Assembly: GCA_938044775.1 (NCBI GenBank) | Contig: CALIOE010000030.1 | Coordinates: 1 to 64,000 of the forward strand | From: an uncultured Rhizobiaceae group bacterium | GTDB lineage: Bacteria > Pseudomonadota > Alphaproteobacteria > Rhizobiales > Rhizobiaceae | DNA length: 64,000 nucleotides | Direction: 5' to 3' | In this document: piece by piece, positions 1-8,654 of the stretch | Numbering within the stretch: position 1 is the first letter of the stretch | Layout of the letters: the number at the start of each line of letters is the position of its first letter | Program-made: the position numbers and the translations under genes | The notes under the pieces: generated by a model | The model's database searches: none | The model's input: only the letters and a program-made list of their open reading frames with translations | Told to the model about the DNA's origin: nothing

Positions 1-266
1 AATTCATCGAGTCAATTGAAAGCTGCCATTTCATCACCCCACCGGAATTCGGACCTGAGCCGAGCGGTGATCTCTGGAAGGACCTGTCAGCAGCGTTTGC
101 CCGTTGTGAATATTTCGGTACGCCCGGAATTTTCACCGCACCATGGTGGCCGGCCAAACTTGCAATTGTCTTCAGCGTTTTCACCTGCGCGATAATTTTC
201 GCCTTCAAGGCGGTGCTTGGTGATCGCAAGCCCGCGTCCCTCGGTTCAGGGGAGAGCCCGGTATGA
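1..266 (+). CDS. TRAP transporter small permease (DctQ-like), 3' part
   Basis: This is the C-terminal part of a small TRAP permease subunit; the 5' end lies outside the window. Reading from base 3, the frame is open to a TGA at 264-266. It contains a hydrophobic segment (residues FSVFTCAIIFAF) near the C-terminus, as expected for the last transmembrane helix of a DctQ-type protein. The stop overlaps the start of the large permease (ATGA, 263-266), the normal order in TRAP operons. The subunit would pair with the large permease in the inner membrane and take substrate from a periplasmic binding protein, presumably encoded upstream. Identity rests mostly on context because only about 87 residues are visible. 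Confidence 0.75.
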   Translation, partial: FIESIESCHFITPPEFGPEPSGDLWKDLSAAFARCEYFGTPGIFTAPWWPAKLAIVFSVFTCAIIFAFKAVLGDRKPASLGSGESPV

Positions 267-1570
267 CGCCCGTCGAGATCGGAGCCATGTCGGTCGTCGC
301 AATCGTCGCCATGGTCTATTTTGGGGTCTATATTCCCATTGCTCTGGGATTGGTGTCCTTTGTTTCGATCTGGATCATCAGCGGTAAATCCATCCTGGCA
401 TTCAACTTCCTGAAGATCGCGGTGAGTGACGGGGTAACGGAGTATCCCTTCGCGACCATTCCACTTTTTACCGTTATGGGTCTGCTGGTCTCGCGAGCGG
501 GGCTGGGGACCGATATTTACGCGGTGATGAACCGCGCGTTCCGCGCTGTCAGCGGTGGAATAGGCATGGCCACTGTTGGCGCCAATGCAGTTTTCGCCGC
601 AGTCACAGGGTCCTCGATCGCATCGGCGTCGGTGTTCACGCGCATCGCAGTGCCGGAAATGCAGCGGCTCAACTACAACAAGCGTTTCGCGGTCGGGGTC
701 GTGGCCGGGTCGTCTGTCCTTGGCATGATCATTCCACCCAGCGCCATGCTGATCATCTATTCATTTGTTTCCGAACAATCGGTCGGCGAAATGTTCCTTG
801 CGGGTATCGTTCCCGGTCTTTTGCTCACCGCCGCCTACATCGCCTGGATATTCGTGGCGGGGAGAATCCGCCCCGATTACATCGGCGCCAACATCGACCG
901 CAGTGCAGGCGAGCCTCTTTCGGTGCTGCAGATCCTCGACAAGACCGTGCCGACTGCGGCGCTGATTTTTATCGTTTTGGGCGGCATCTATTCGGGCTGG
1001 CTGACACCTGTGGAGGCCGGAGCGGCCGGCGCTCTGGCAGCGCTCATCATTGCGGTGCTGCGCCGGCGCATCACCCGGCGCGGATTGTGGGAGACCGCAA
1101 TCGAAACCGGCCACATTACTGCGTCCATTCTTTTCCTGATCACCATGGCGTCTCTGTACAGCCGCATGCTCGGCTATGCGGGCTTGCCCAATGAACTCAA
1201 TGCCGTCCTGCAAACCTACCAGTTGGGCTTTGTCGAAGTGATGATCATCTACGTGATCCTCATGTTGTTTCTTGGCACACTGCTTGATACCGCCTCGATC
1301 ATTCTCATCGTCGTGCCCTTGTTCATCACCCTGGTGGAATCGATGGGTATGAGCCTTGTCTGGTTTGGCATCGTCACGGTCATTGGTGCTGAAATCGGAT
1401 TGCTGACTCCGCCGCTCGGCATCTCATGTTTTGTCATCAAGTCCAGCCTCAATGATCCGAGCATCTCACTCAAGGACGTGTTTTTTGGCGCCTTTCCCTT
1501 TGCAGTCATTATGCTGTTGGTTCTCATCCTGATCATCAGCTTCCCGGTCCTCTCGATCGGCATCTTGTAG
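263..1570 (+). CDS. TRAP transporter large permease (DctM-like)
   Basis: The 435-residue, strongly hydrophobic protein has the length and many membrane segments of the DctM subunit, which carries out ion-driven substrate translocation across the inner membrane. Family-like stretches include VTGSSIASASVFTRIAVPEM and GLLTPPLGISCFV near the C-terminus. It starts with ATG overlapping the stop of the small permease and lies 9 bases upstream of an intradiol dioxygenase gene. The substrate is therefore plausibly an aromatic acid or other organic acid destined for the downstream enzymes; that is inference from context. Confidence 0.93.
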   Translation: MTPVEIGAMSVVAIVAMVYFGVYIPIALGLVSFVSIWIISGKSILAFNFLKIAVSDGVTEYPFATIPLFTVMGLLVSRAGLGTDIYAVMNRAFRAVSGGIGMATVGANAVFAAVTGSSIASASVFTRIAVPEMQRLNYNKRFAVGVVAGSSVLGMIIPPSAMLIIYSFVSEQSVGEMFLAGIVPGLLLTAAYIAWIFVAGRIRPDYIGANIDRSAGEPLSVLQILDKTVPTAALIFIVLGGIYSGWLTPVEAGAAGALAALIIAVLRRRITRRGLWETAIETGHITASILFLITMASLYSRMLGYAGLPNELNAVLQTYQLGFVEVMIIYVILMLFLGTLLDTASIILIVVPLFITLVESMGMSLVWFGIVTVIGAEIGLLTPPLGISCFVIKSSLNDPSISLKDVFFGAFPFAVIMLLVLILIISFPVLSIGIL

Positions 1571-1579
1571 GAGTTCAAT

Positions 1580-2455
1580 ATGCGTACGGTATCCAAAGAC
1601 AACATCACGCAGGCGTTTCTGAACTATTGTTCGCAGGACACTGATCCGCGATTGAAGTTTGTTCTGGAGAAGCTCGTTCACCACCTGCACGATTTTGTCC
1701 GGGAAACCGACCTCACCCACGACGAGTGGCGCAAAGGTCTGGAGCTTCTTTATGCGGCCGGCGAGATATCCACACCGGAGCGCAACGAGTTCGTTCTGTT
1801 TTCTGATGTGCTTGGACTGTCTTCACTTGTTGACATGGTCAACTCGCCTGAAGACGGGACACCGTCGAGCGTTCTGGGACCATTTCATGTTCTCGGCGCT
1901 CCCGAAGCTGCCGTCGGCGCGGATCTGAAAGGTGACAATGAAGGCAAGACCGTCGTGGTCGGCGGCAGGGTATTAACGCCGGACGGCCAACCAGTTGTCG
2001 GTGCAGAGCTGGAAATCTGGCAGACGGCCGATAACGGGTTGTACTCAAATCAGGATGCGGCTCAGCCCGAATACAATCTGCGCTCGCACATGAATGCAGA
2101 TGATGACGGTCGCTATCTCTTTTCGACTGTGCGCCCTGCCCCCTACACCGTGCCAGATGACGGACCTGTTGGTGAGTTGCTGCGTGCAACCGGCCGACAT
2201 CCCTGGCGACCCTCCCACCTTCATTTTATCGTCACCGCCCCGGGATTCCGGTCGCTGGTCACGGAAGTTTTTCCCAGTGACGACCCTTATCTTGACGAAG
2301 ATGCCGTCTTTGGCGTGCGTGAAAAACTCGTTATGGAATATCAGGAACGGACAAGCCTCGATGGGCTGCCGGATGATCTGGAAATCCGTGACCGCCTGAC
2401 ACTGCCCTACTACGTCGTTGACTTCGACTTTGTCCTGGCGCGCGCTGAGACATGA
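1580..2455 (+). CDS. Intradiol ring-cleavage dioxygenase (catechol / hydroxyquinol 1,2-dioxygenase family)
   Basis: The 291-residue protein has the architecture of catechol-type intradiol dioxygenases: an N-terminal helical domain (about 1-100) and a beta-sandwich catalytic domain beginning near GPFHVLGAPE. The four Fe(III) ligands of the family can be seen as Tyr155 (GLYSNQD), Tyr189 (APYTVPDDG), His213 and His215 (RPSHLHF). Such enzymes open catechol or hydroxyquinol between the two hydroxylated carbons to give a muconate or maleylacetate. It lies 9 bases after the TRAP permease and is probably co-transcribed with it. Sequence style favours the hydroxyquinol branch, but the exact substrate cannot be fixed by eye. 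Confidence 0.9.
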   Translation: MRTVSKDNITQAFLNYCSQDTDPRLKFVLEKLVHHLHDFVRETDLTHDEWRKGLELLYAAGEISTPERNEFVLFSDVLGLSSLVDMVNSPEDGTPSSVLGPFHVLGAPEAAVGADLKGDNEGKTVVVGGRVLTPDGQPVVGAELEIWQTADNGLYSNQDAAQPEYNLRSHMNADDDGRYLFSTVRPAPYTVPDDGPVGELLRATGRHPWRPSHLHFIVTAPGFRSLVTEVFPSDDPYLDEDAVFGVREKLVMEYQERTSLDGLPDDLEIRDRLTLPYYVVDFDFVLARAET

Positions 2456-2472
2456 CCTTCGATCAACTGGAG

Positions 2473-3117
2473 TTAACGCTTCAGCTGGTCCTTTAGGAAG
2501 GCGCTGGTGCGGTTGTAGTGCTGCATCAGCAACCTGACCGCCGTATCTGCATCACGAGCCAGAACTGCATCGCATACAGCGTTGTGTTCTTCTGCCACAT
2601 CACGCGATGGGTAAGCCTTAGAGCCGGACAATTGCCGGTAGCGAACGTTTTGATCATAAAGCTGATCGCAAAACTTCAAAAGCATGGATGAGCCACATTG
2701 CGAAATAAGCGTCATGTGGAAGCGTTTGTGATGGGTTTCCCACTGCTCGTTGGCAACAAAGTGTTCGCCACCTTCGGAGCGTGGAATCCGCGACAGCCGG
2801 TAGTTTGACAGCACGACTTGCTCTTCCCAGTGGCTGGACCCGTTTGCAATCGATTCCCGCAGGGCGCGTTCCTCAAGCCAGCATCTGGTTTTCAGGAGCT
2901 CGGCAAACTCGTCGGCACTGACTTCGGCGACGCGAAAGCCGCGCTGATCGATCCGCTCGACGAAGTGATCCGATGTCAACAGGCTCAGTGCTTCCCTGAT
3001 CGGGCTGGTGCCGACGTCGTAGTGGCGGCGCAGTTCCTCGACTTTGAGCTTGCGCCCAGGTTCCAGCGCACCCGAGATGATATCCTTTCGCAGTCGTGCA
3101 TAGGCACGGCTGGTCAT
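2473..3117 (-). CDS. GntR-family (FadR/FCD subfamily) transcriptional regulator
   Basis: The 214-residue protein has an N-terminal winged helix with the usual opening (AYARLRKDIISGALEPG, then SPIREALSLL) and a C-terminal helical ligand-binding FCD domain with conserved His positions (HHKRFH, EEHNAV). Such proteins mostly repress catabolic genes and release DNA on binding a small acid. It is tail-to-tail with the dioxygenase gene (17 bases apart) and downstream of the exported hydrolase on the same strand, so it probably controls this aromatic/organic-acid cluster. The frame stays open upstream for 22 codons without a usual start, so the ATG is a good choice. Confidence 0.9.
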   Translation of the reverse strand: MTSRAYARLRKDIISGALEPGRKLKVEELRRHYDVGTSPIREALSLLTSDHFVERIDQRGFRVAEVSADEFAELLKTRCWLEERALRESIANGSSHWEEQVVLSNYRLSRIPRSEGGEHFVANEQWETHHKRFHMTLISQCGSSMLLKFCDQLYDQNVRYRQLSGSKAYPSRDVAEEHNAVCDAVLARDADTAVRLLMQHYNRTSAFLKDQLKR

Positions 3118-3183
3118 GGATTCCGGGCCGGAGTCTGTCCGGATGGCCTCGTCGATTGGAATGATCTCAGCCAGGAAAGATCC

Positions 3184-4245
3184 TCACTTTGCGGGCAGTT
3201 GAAGGGTCACAAGATCAGTACCGACAATCGTGTTGCCTGTGAAGCCACCATCTTGCACAGCTGACTTGTAGGCTGCTTCGTTGAGAGCTCCGCCGGGGAT
3301 AGGGTAAGGTCCCTGCCTGGCAGCACCCATAGGCGGAATGAGATGCGTCAGCATTAGATGACCGGCTCCCGTGCGCTTGGCCATGGCTCCAAGATCGGTG
3401 GCCGTACTCTGTCTGAAATAGATCGGTGGTGGGAACCCGCTTTCCTTGTCCGGCCCCATAACCGGGTGGATGGTGGAATGAACGATCACATCTGCGCCCT
3501 GTGCAAGCCTTTCAACCTGCTCGGATGTGGAGGTCTCGCGCGGTGGCTTCGGCTTGTCGTTACCGGCATCTCCGCCGATCACCACACTGCCCGCCGGCGT
3601 ATCTACACGGAAAGAGGCGTGGCCCGGGACGTGGCGGGAATTGATGGCGCTGACCTTCACATCACCGGATGACCAGACGACTGTTGGCTCCCCAGCCGGG
3701 GGGAATGTCATCACGTTGATCAGGTCAGCCGGGCCACCTGCCTTGCGCTTTGGGTTTTCTGCCAGGCGCTGCGCCATTTCCCCGGAATTGATCAGGGCGT
3801 CACCAATGTGCTCGGCAAACTTTCGCCCGCTCAGAACATGACCTCGCGGAGACTTCGCATCTTCGCTGACAATCAGATCGACCTTCGGGCCGGCCGAGTT
3901 GAAGTGCCAGCGCAGCTGCATCAGATCCGTCATGCCCTCAGTGTGGTCGGAGTGCATATGGGTGAGAAATATGGCGTTCAGTTTGCCGACGGGAACCCCG
4001 ATCTCGGACAGGCGCTGAGTCGTGCCGCGCCCTGCGTCGAACTGCAATTTGACAGCGCCACACTGGTTTTCGTCCTCGCCAAACTGAACCAGCGTTCCGG
4101 CGCCGGCCTGCCCCTTGAACACCGGCGGCCCGCCTTGTGTTCCGGTCAGCGTGATCTTCATACACGGCGCGGCAAGTGCACCGGTGGTACCCGCAACAAC
4201 AATCAGAGCAACTGCAATGCTTGTTTTCCGAACCAGTGATTTCAT
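3184..4245 (-). CDS. Exported metallo-beta-lactamase-fold hydrolase
   Basis: This MBL-fold protein carries a signal peptide (MKSLVRKTSIAVALIVVAGT... ending ALA). The metal-binding signature HMHSDHTEG is intact, followed by further candidate ligands in NSRHVPGHA, GGDAGN and the C-terminal LTHLIPP. It should be a periplasmic zinc hydrolase. I chose the ATG at 4245 because GGAG sits 6 bases before it; an in-frame ATG at 4257 lies on the other side of that ribosome site and gives four more residues. It is transcribed away from the FAH-family gene and toward gntR. Its role in an aromatic catabolic cluster is not obvious; ester or lactone hydrolysis before uptake is one guess. Confidence 0.85.
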   Translation of the reverse strand: MKSLVRKTSIAVALIVVAGTTGALAAPCMKITLTGTQGGPPVFKGQAGAGTLVQFGEDENQCGAVKLQFDAGRGTTQRLSEIGVPVGKLNAIFLTHMHSDHTEGMTDLMQLRWHFNSAGPKVDLIVSEDAKSPRGHVLSGRKFAEHIGDALINSGEMAQRLAENPKRKAGGPADLINVMTFPPAGEPTVVWSSGDVKVSAINSRHVPGHASFRVDTPAGSVVIGGDAGNDKPKPPRETSTSEQVERLAQGADVIVHSTIHPVMGPDKESGFPPPIYFRQSTATDLGAMAKRTGAGHLMLTHLIPPMGAARQGPYPIPGGALNEAAYKSAVQDGGFTGNTIVGTDLVTLQLPAK

Positions 4246-4321
4246 GATGATCTCCATTCAACTTGAGATTTCCGTCCCAGGGATTCTGACGGACCAAGCG
4301 AAGGCGACGACAACCTTTCGC

Positions 4322-4380
4322 TAAATCATTTTATAGATATTTTTTTGTTTTTGCAAAATATATCGTTTTTAATTCCGGCC
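4322..4380. promoter_or_regulatory. AT-rich divergent promoter region
   Basis: The 188-base gap between the exported hydrolase and the FAH-family gene contains a marked AT-rich island, with runs such as ATATTTTTTTG and AAAATATATCG, unlike its surroundings. It must hold promoters for both directions, and the neighbouring GntR regulator is the natural candidate to bind here. I cannot point to a convincing long dyad, so no operator is assigned. Confidence 0.4.
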
Positions 4381-4433
4381 AGAAGCAGTTAGAAACATAC
4401 TCAGGTTGACGAATTGGCGAACAGGAGACTTGC

Positions 4434-5300
4434 ATGCGTCTGGTGGCTTTTGAGGGTGATGACGGCCCGCGCATCGGTGTTGTTTCCGAAGACAAAGTCA
4501 TCGATGTCGCGCAGGTCGATCCGGCCGCCCCACGCGACATCGGTGCCGCCATACGCGAGGAACGGTTGGCGGAAATCGAGGCGCTTGCGCAGCGCGCTCC
4601 CGCAGAGGCCCGGCTCAATTACAACGACCTGACATTTGCGCTCCCGGTTTCCGACCCCGGCAAAATATTGTGCCTTGGACTCAACTATATGGATCACGTG
4701 TCCGAAGGACCGTTCAAAAGGCAGGGATACCCGACAATATTCATGCGGACCGCTACCTCCCTGGTTGCAAATGAACAGCCGATCATTCGCCCGCTGAACT
4801 CGGATACGCTCGACTATGAGGCGGAGCTTGCTCTTGTGATTGGCAAAAGATCGCGACACCTGACCGCAGAAAATGCTCTTGATGCCGTCGCCGGCTATAC
4901 CTGCTTTAACGACGGATCGGTGCGCGAGTATCAGCGACACACCATTCAATGGGGCATGGGCAAGAACTTTGACAAAACCGGGCCATTCGGACCGGTTTTC
5001 GTGACCTGTGATGAATTACCGGCCGGTGCCACTGGTCTCAAAATCGAATGCCGCCTCAACGGTGACACTGTACAGTCCAGCAATACGGACATGATGATCT
5101 TTCCCGTCGTGGAAACACTTGTCTACATCACTGAGGGTCTGACGCTTGAGCCCGGCGATGTTGTGGTCATGGGAACACCGTCTGGCGTCGGGCACGCCCG
5201 CAAGCCGCCGCTCTGGATGCAGGACGGCGATGTTGTAGAAGTAGAGATTGAGGGCATCGGCGTGCTCCGCAACACCATTCAAAATGAAGCGGCACCCTGA
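4434..5300 (+). CDS. Fumarylacetoacetate hydrolase (FAH) family protein
   Basis: The 288-residue protein has a short N-terminal domain (MRLVAFEGDDGPRIGVV) followed by the FAH catalytic domain: ILCLGLNYMDHV, DYEAELALVIGK with the acidic metal ligands, and the C-terminal GDVVVMGTPSGVG loop. Members cleave carbon-carbon bonds, hydrate or decarboxylate 2-oxo acids in aromatic breakdown, for example acylpyruvate hydrolase or 2-oxo-hept-3-ene-dioate hydratase. A strong ribosome site (AGGAGA) precedes the ATG. It is divergent from the exported hydrolase and near the intradiol dioxygenase, which supports a lower-pathway role; the precise reaction is not resolved. Confidence 0.9.
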   Translation: MRLVAFEGDDGPRIGVVSEDKVIDVAQVDPAAPRDIGAAIREERLAEIEALAQRAPAEARLNYNDLTFALPVSDPGKILCLGLNYMDHVSEGPFKRQGYPTIFMRTATSLVANEQPIIRPLNSDTLDYEAELALVIGKRSRHLTAENALDAVAGYTCFNDGSVREYQRHTIQWGMGKNFDKTGPFGPVFVTCDELPAGATGLKIECRLNGDTVQSSNTDMMIFPVVETLVYITEGLTLEPGDVVVMGTPSGVGHARKPPLWMQDGDVVEVEIEGIGVLRNTIQNEAAP

Positions 5301-5360
5301 CAGGCAAGACCGCGAACCCTCTCGCCGAATAACTCTCAATGCGCTCGCAGCGCCACGGCT

Positions 5361-6029
5361 CTACCGGGTGGCGAACCAAATCGTGTGGCGGGCACCGCCG
5401 CCTCGCTTGGAGGCCCGCACGGTCACCTCCTGTGATGTGAGTCCCGTCCGGTTCAGACGCTGCGAAAACGCCGAATTCGGAGCTGACGACCAAACCGCCA
5501 GCACCCCTCCGGGACTCAGAGCCCTGGCAGCTGCACGCAGACCCTGAAGATTGTAGATGTTGTCATTGGCTTTCCGTGTCAGGCCCTCCGGACCATTGTC
5601 GACATCGAGCAGGATGGCATCATAGAGCGCGGTAGCACCGTCGATCAGAGGCCCCACATCGCCTTTGTGGATTGCAACCCGAGGGTCGTCGAGACTCGAA
5701 CCGAACACCTCGGCCATGGGTCCGCGTGCCCAATCCACAACCGCGGGTACCAGCTCGGCGACCGTGATACGGGCGTTGGGGCCAAATGCATTGAGCGACG
5801 CCCGCAAGGTGAAGCCCATACCCAGCCCGCCGATCAGAACATTGGCGCCGGTGCGGCTTCCAATCCTGTCATGCGCCATGGTGGCAAGCGCCTCTTCCGA
5901 TCCGCTGAGGCGGCTGTTCATCAACTCAATCTGCCCGAGCATGATCGAAAACTCGTGGCCCCGCCGTTTCAGTCTCAGCTCGCCACCGCCGGGCATTTCT
6001 GCAGAATCCAGATGCAACCAGGGAACCAC
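5361..6029 (-). CDS. Spermidine-synthase-like SAM-dependent enzyme
   Basis: The 222-residue protein has the Rossmann-type SAM/decarboxylated-SAM binding core of the spermidine synthase family: a glycine-rich loop (VLIGGLGMGFTLRASL), an acidic strand end (ITVAELVPAVVDWA), and the DAILLDVDNGP motif. It is shorter than true spermidine synthases, and it lacks an obvious amine-binding N-terminal domain. It is probably one of the common bacterial spermine/spermidine-synthase-fold methyltransferase-like proteins of unknown substrate. It lies convergent to the FAH gene and downstream of arsH on the same strand, with an 83-base gap. Confidence 0.75.
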   Translation of the reverse strand: MVPWLHLDSAEMPGGGELRLKRRGHEFSIMLGQIELMNSRLSGSEEALATMAHDRIGSRTGANVLIGGLGMGFTLRASLNAFGPNARITVAELVPAVVDWARGPMAEVFGSSLDDPRVAIHKGDVGPLIDGATALYDAILLDVDNGPEGLTRKANDNIYNLQGLRAAARALSPGGVLAVWSSAPNSAFSQRLNRTGLTSQEVTVRASKRGGGARHTIWFATR

Positions 6030-6112
6030 AACACTTTCTCTCTTGATGGGCTAACGAGATGCAACGCTTAGGATTTGTGGCCACGAGACACAAGCCGGGG
6101 CGGATGGTGGCA

Positions 6113-6826
6113 TCAGATTGAGCGCTGATTAACCCGCTGTGATGTTTCGGCGGCGGTCTCGGCACGTTCAGAATACCGGTCGACCAGGTAGTTCGAGCGG
6201 CCGCGGATCAGGTAGGTGAACTTGATCAGTTCTTCTACAACATCAACAATTCGGTTGTAGTAAGGTGAAGGCAGCATGCGCTCACCGTCAAATTCCATAA
6301 ACGCCTTGGCCACGGAAGACTGGTTGGGAATTGTTACCATCCGCATCCAGCGGCCCAATATCCGCATCTGGTTCACCGCGTTGAAACTTTGCGATCCGCC
6401 ACAAACCTGCATGACCGCCAGTGTCTTGCCCTGCGTCGGGCGAACTCCGCCCAGCGAAAGCGGAAGCCAGTCGATCTGTGCCTTCATGATTCCAGTCATA
6501 GCGCCGTGACGCTCGGGCGATACCCAGATCATCCCTTCGGACCAGACAGCGAGATCCCGCAATTCCACGACCCGGGGGTGATCCTGGTCAACCGAATCCG
6601 GCAGCGGCAAATCGCGTGGGTTGAATGTTCTGGTTTCAGCTCCGAGGTGCTCGGCAATCCGTGACGCTTCCTCCGACACCAGCCGCGAAAACGAACGTTC
6701 GCGAAGTGATCCGTAGAGAACCAGAATACGGGGTGGATGATCAGGATCGCCGAGGCGCTTGAGTCCGTCTACATCCACCGGATTGAGCAGTTCTTCCTGC
6801 AGGTTCGGGAGTTCCTGATCTGTCAT
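6113..6826 (-). CDS. arsH: Arsenic resistance NADPH-dependent FMN reductase ArsH
   Basis: The 237-residue flavoprotein matches ArsH throughout: the flavodoxin-like phosphate-binding loop [12 protein letters not shown], the segment [19 protein letters not shown], and [15 protein letters not shown]. ArsH is a cytoplasmic NADPH:FMN oxidoreductase that oxidises trivalent organoarsenicals and gives oxidative tolerance. The start overlaps the end of arsC by four bases (ATGA), the last coupling step of an arsR-aqpS-arsC-arsH operon read leftwards. Confidence 0.96.
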   Translation of the reverse strand: MTDQELPNLQEELLNPVDVDGLKRLGDPDHPPRILVLYGSLRERSFSRLVSEEASRIAEHLGAETRTFNPRDLPLPDSVDQDHPRVVELRDLAVWSEGMIWVSPERHGAMTGIMKAQIDWLPLSLGGVRPTQGKTLAVMQVCGGSQSFNAVNQMRILGRWMRMVTIPNQSSVAKAFMEFDGERMLPSPYYNRIVDVVEELIKFTYLIRGRSNYLVDRYSERAETAAETSQRVNQRSI

Positions 6827-7230
6827 GATTGCGGCGCCACAACATCCCCATCTTCCTTGGTGAACGAGGTGATTGAAGACTCATCCAGCAGCTCAAAAAC
6901 CTCTTCCGATGGCCGACACAGGCGAACGCCCTTTGGAGAGCATACGATCGGGCGGTTGACCAGAACCGGATGTTCAATCATCGCATCGAGGAGTGCCTCG
7001 TCGCTCACAGACTGATCGAGCAGCCCCAATTCTTCCGCCGGCGACTTTGATGTGCGAAGCGCCTCGCGCGGCGTCAGGCCGGCAACGGCAAACAGCGCCT
7101 GCAATTGCGATCGTGTCCAGCCGGTCTCAAGATAGTGGATAACGACCGGTTCCTCACCAGAAGCGCGGATCATCTCCAATACGTTGCGTGAAGTACCGCA
7201 GGATGGATTGTGGTGAATGACGACGGTCAT
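6823..7230 (-). CDS. arsC: Arsenate reductase (glutaredoxin type)
   Basis: The 135-residue protein is a glutaredoxin-coupled ArsC, with the catalytic Cys11 in [10 protein letters not shown] and the partner segment [16 protein letters not shown]. It reduces arsenate to arsenite in the cytoplasm. I placed the start at the ATG that overlaps the aqpS stop (ATGA at 7227-7230); the frame is open much further upstream but that part is antisense-like sequence inside aqpS. It also overlaps arsH by four bases. Confidence 0.95.
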   Translation of the reverse strand: MTVVIHHNPSCGTSRNVLEMIRASGEEPVVIHYLETGWTRSQLQALFAVAGLTPREALRTSKSPAEELGLLDQSVSDEALLDAMIEHPVLVNRPIVCSPKGVRLCRPSEEVFELLDESSITSFTKEDGDVVAPQS

Positions 7231-7937
7231 GATCGAGTTTCCTGTGTGGGTATCGGCTCGGACATGGAACCGGGTGCGGGCCTGAGCAGCCATTTGCAAA
7301 ATGCCCCGGCCAGCAGGGCGGCAATGCATTGAGCCAGTAAAAAGGGAACGACATCTTCCGGGCGAATGCCGGCAAAGGTGTCGGAAAAGCCGCGGGCAAT
7401 TGTGACGGCCGGGTTGGCAAATGAGGTTGAGGCCGTGAACCAGTACGCCGCAGTAATGTAGAGGCCCACGGCCATGGCGACAGCGCTTTCGCGCGCCCGG
7501 ATAGTTGCCAGAATGGTGAAAACGAGCCCGAATGTGGCGACTCCTTCGGAGAACCACTGCGCCCCCCCGCTGCGCACCTTCTGGGAAAACTGGAACACAG
7601 GTTCTCCAAACATGACATGCGCAACCCAGACTCCAATCAGACCGCCGGCAACCTGACACAGGACGAAGAGGGCGCTTTCACGCGCCGATATTTCACGTCT
7701 CACGGCGAACACCAGAGTCACAGCGGGATTGAAATGGGCGCCTGATATGGGCCCGAGCATTGTGATGAGCACGACCAGAATGGCGCCTGTCGGAATAGTG
7801 TTGCCGAGCAGGGCAAGGGCCACATTTCCGCCGGCCAGGTTTTCAGCCATGATGCCGGAACCGACAACTGTGGCGAGCAGGAAGGCGGTGCCGATGAACT
7901 CAGCAGCCAGGCGTTGGGAGGGAGAGGCCGTCATCAA
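7227..7937 (-). CDS. aqpS: Aquaglyceroporin of the arsenic operon (AqpS-like)
   Basis: The 236-residue membrane channel of the MIP family shows both NPA boxes (GAHFNPAVT and SFANPAVT) in a two-fold repeated fold. In Sinorhizobium meliloti an AqpS at the same operon position lets arsenite made by ArsC leave the cell, replacing the ArsB pump; the same role is inferred here because no arsB or acr3 gene lies in the operon. It lies between arsR (24-base gap) and arsC (4-base overlap). The start may be the first or the second Met of MMTASPSQR. Confidence 0.94.
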   Translation of the reverse strand: MMTASPSQRLAAEFIGTAFLLATVVGSGIMAENLAGGNVALALLGNTIPTGAILVVLITMLGPISGAHFNPAVTLVFAVRREISARESALFVLCQVAGGLIGVWVAHVMFGEPVFQFSQKVRSGGAQWFSEGVATFGLVFTILATIRARESAVAMAVGLYITAAYWFTASTSFANPAVTIARGFSDTFAGIRPEDVVPFLLAQCIAALLAGAFCKWLLRPAPGSMSEPIPTQETRS

Positions 7938-7961
7938 TTCACCCTCTGCGGTGCGTGTTGT

Positions 7962-8297
7962 TCAACAGCATGGTTGAGTAATCTCGTTGATCATCGGCTG
8001 ACACAGTTCCGGACGGCCGCCACAGCAATCCTCCAGGAGAAAACCAAGCAGTCCGCGCATCGATTCCGTGTTGACGAAATATCGAATGGACCGTCCCTGC
8101 CTCTCGTTGCGCACCATGTTTGCATTGTGAAGAACAGTCAGGTTTGCCGACATCGTGTTTTGCCGGACACCCAGGGATTCCCCGATCTCGCCAGCAAGCA
8201 TTCCCGCCTCGCCGGCTTTGACGAGCAGGCGAAAAACATCAAGTCGCGTTTGCTGGGCCAGCGCTGCAAGGGACGCAAGGGCTTCTTCGTTGTTCAT
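7962..8297 (-). CDS. arsR: ArsR-family arsenic-responsive repressor
   Basis: The 111-residue winged-helix protein has the ArsR fold, with recognition helix region SLGVRQNTMSANLTVL and wing RNERQGRSIRYFV. Cysteines are clustered near the C-terminus (EDCCGG, ELCQP and the final PCC); these are plausible As(III) ligands, in a different place from the CVCDLC site of plasmid ArsR. It is the first gene of the ars operon. A perfect inverted repeat lies 3 to 26 bases upstream of its ATG, and I see no purine-rich ribosome site, so translation may begin with little or no leader. Confidence 0.93.
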   Translation of the reverse strand: MNNEEALASLAALAQQTRLDVFRLLVKAGEAGMLAGEIGESLGVRQNTMSANLTVLHNANMVRNERQGRSIRYFVNTESMRGLLGFLLEDCCGGRPELCQPMINEITQPCC

Positions 8298-8654
8298 ACA
8301 TCAATAAAACATGATTTATTGATATAAACAATGTCTGCCGGTCAGAACGCATGAAAAGTCGATTTGCCGCGCCGCCGTGACGGTACATCTGCAACAACGC
8401 TCACCATTTGTTGTAGCCGGGGTCGTCAAAACAGTTGATGTTGACAGCCATCACGTTACAACTTGAGCAGCGCTGGTCGCCGAATCGCCGCCCGTCGATT
8501 TTAGTAGTGTCAATATGGGCTGAATCAACTTTCTCTGAAACTGGACCGGGCAGGTTGACAAAAGTATGAGTTTTTACAACGGGCTGTCCAAAAACAGAAA
8601 CGCCCGTTTTCGACGATGGCTTGGGGGCTGCGTAATTTGAATTCTGAATCCAAT
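8298..8654. other. Intergenic region between arsR and the desaturase
   Basis: Apart from the ArsR operator, this 357-base stretch holds an imperfect 9-bp stem (8389-8397 with 8408-8416, 10-base loop, no T tract) and no gene I trust. A minus-strand frame of 98 codons (8401-8697) exists, but its only ATG lies inside the desaturase gene and it lacks recognisable features. The leftward promoter for the ars operon and the rightward promoter for the desaturase must lie here. Confidence 0.5.
8300..8323. promoter_or_regulatory. Probable ArsR operator
   Basis: The arms ATCAATAAA (8300-8308) and TTTATTGAT (8315-8323) form a perfect 9-bp inverted repeat with a 6-base spacer, directly upstream of arsR. 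ATCAA...TTGAT-type dyads are typical ArsR/SmtB-family sites. It would sit over the start of the transcript, so bound ArsR would block its own operon until arsenite or antimonite binds. Confidence 0.8.

Noticed and set aside
761-1213. 150-codon minus-strand frame inside the TRAP permease
   Set aside because: Composition rich in Arg, Gly and His and full overlap with a certain gene mark it as antisense shadow.
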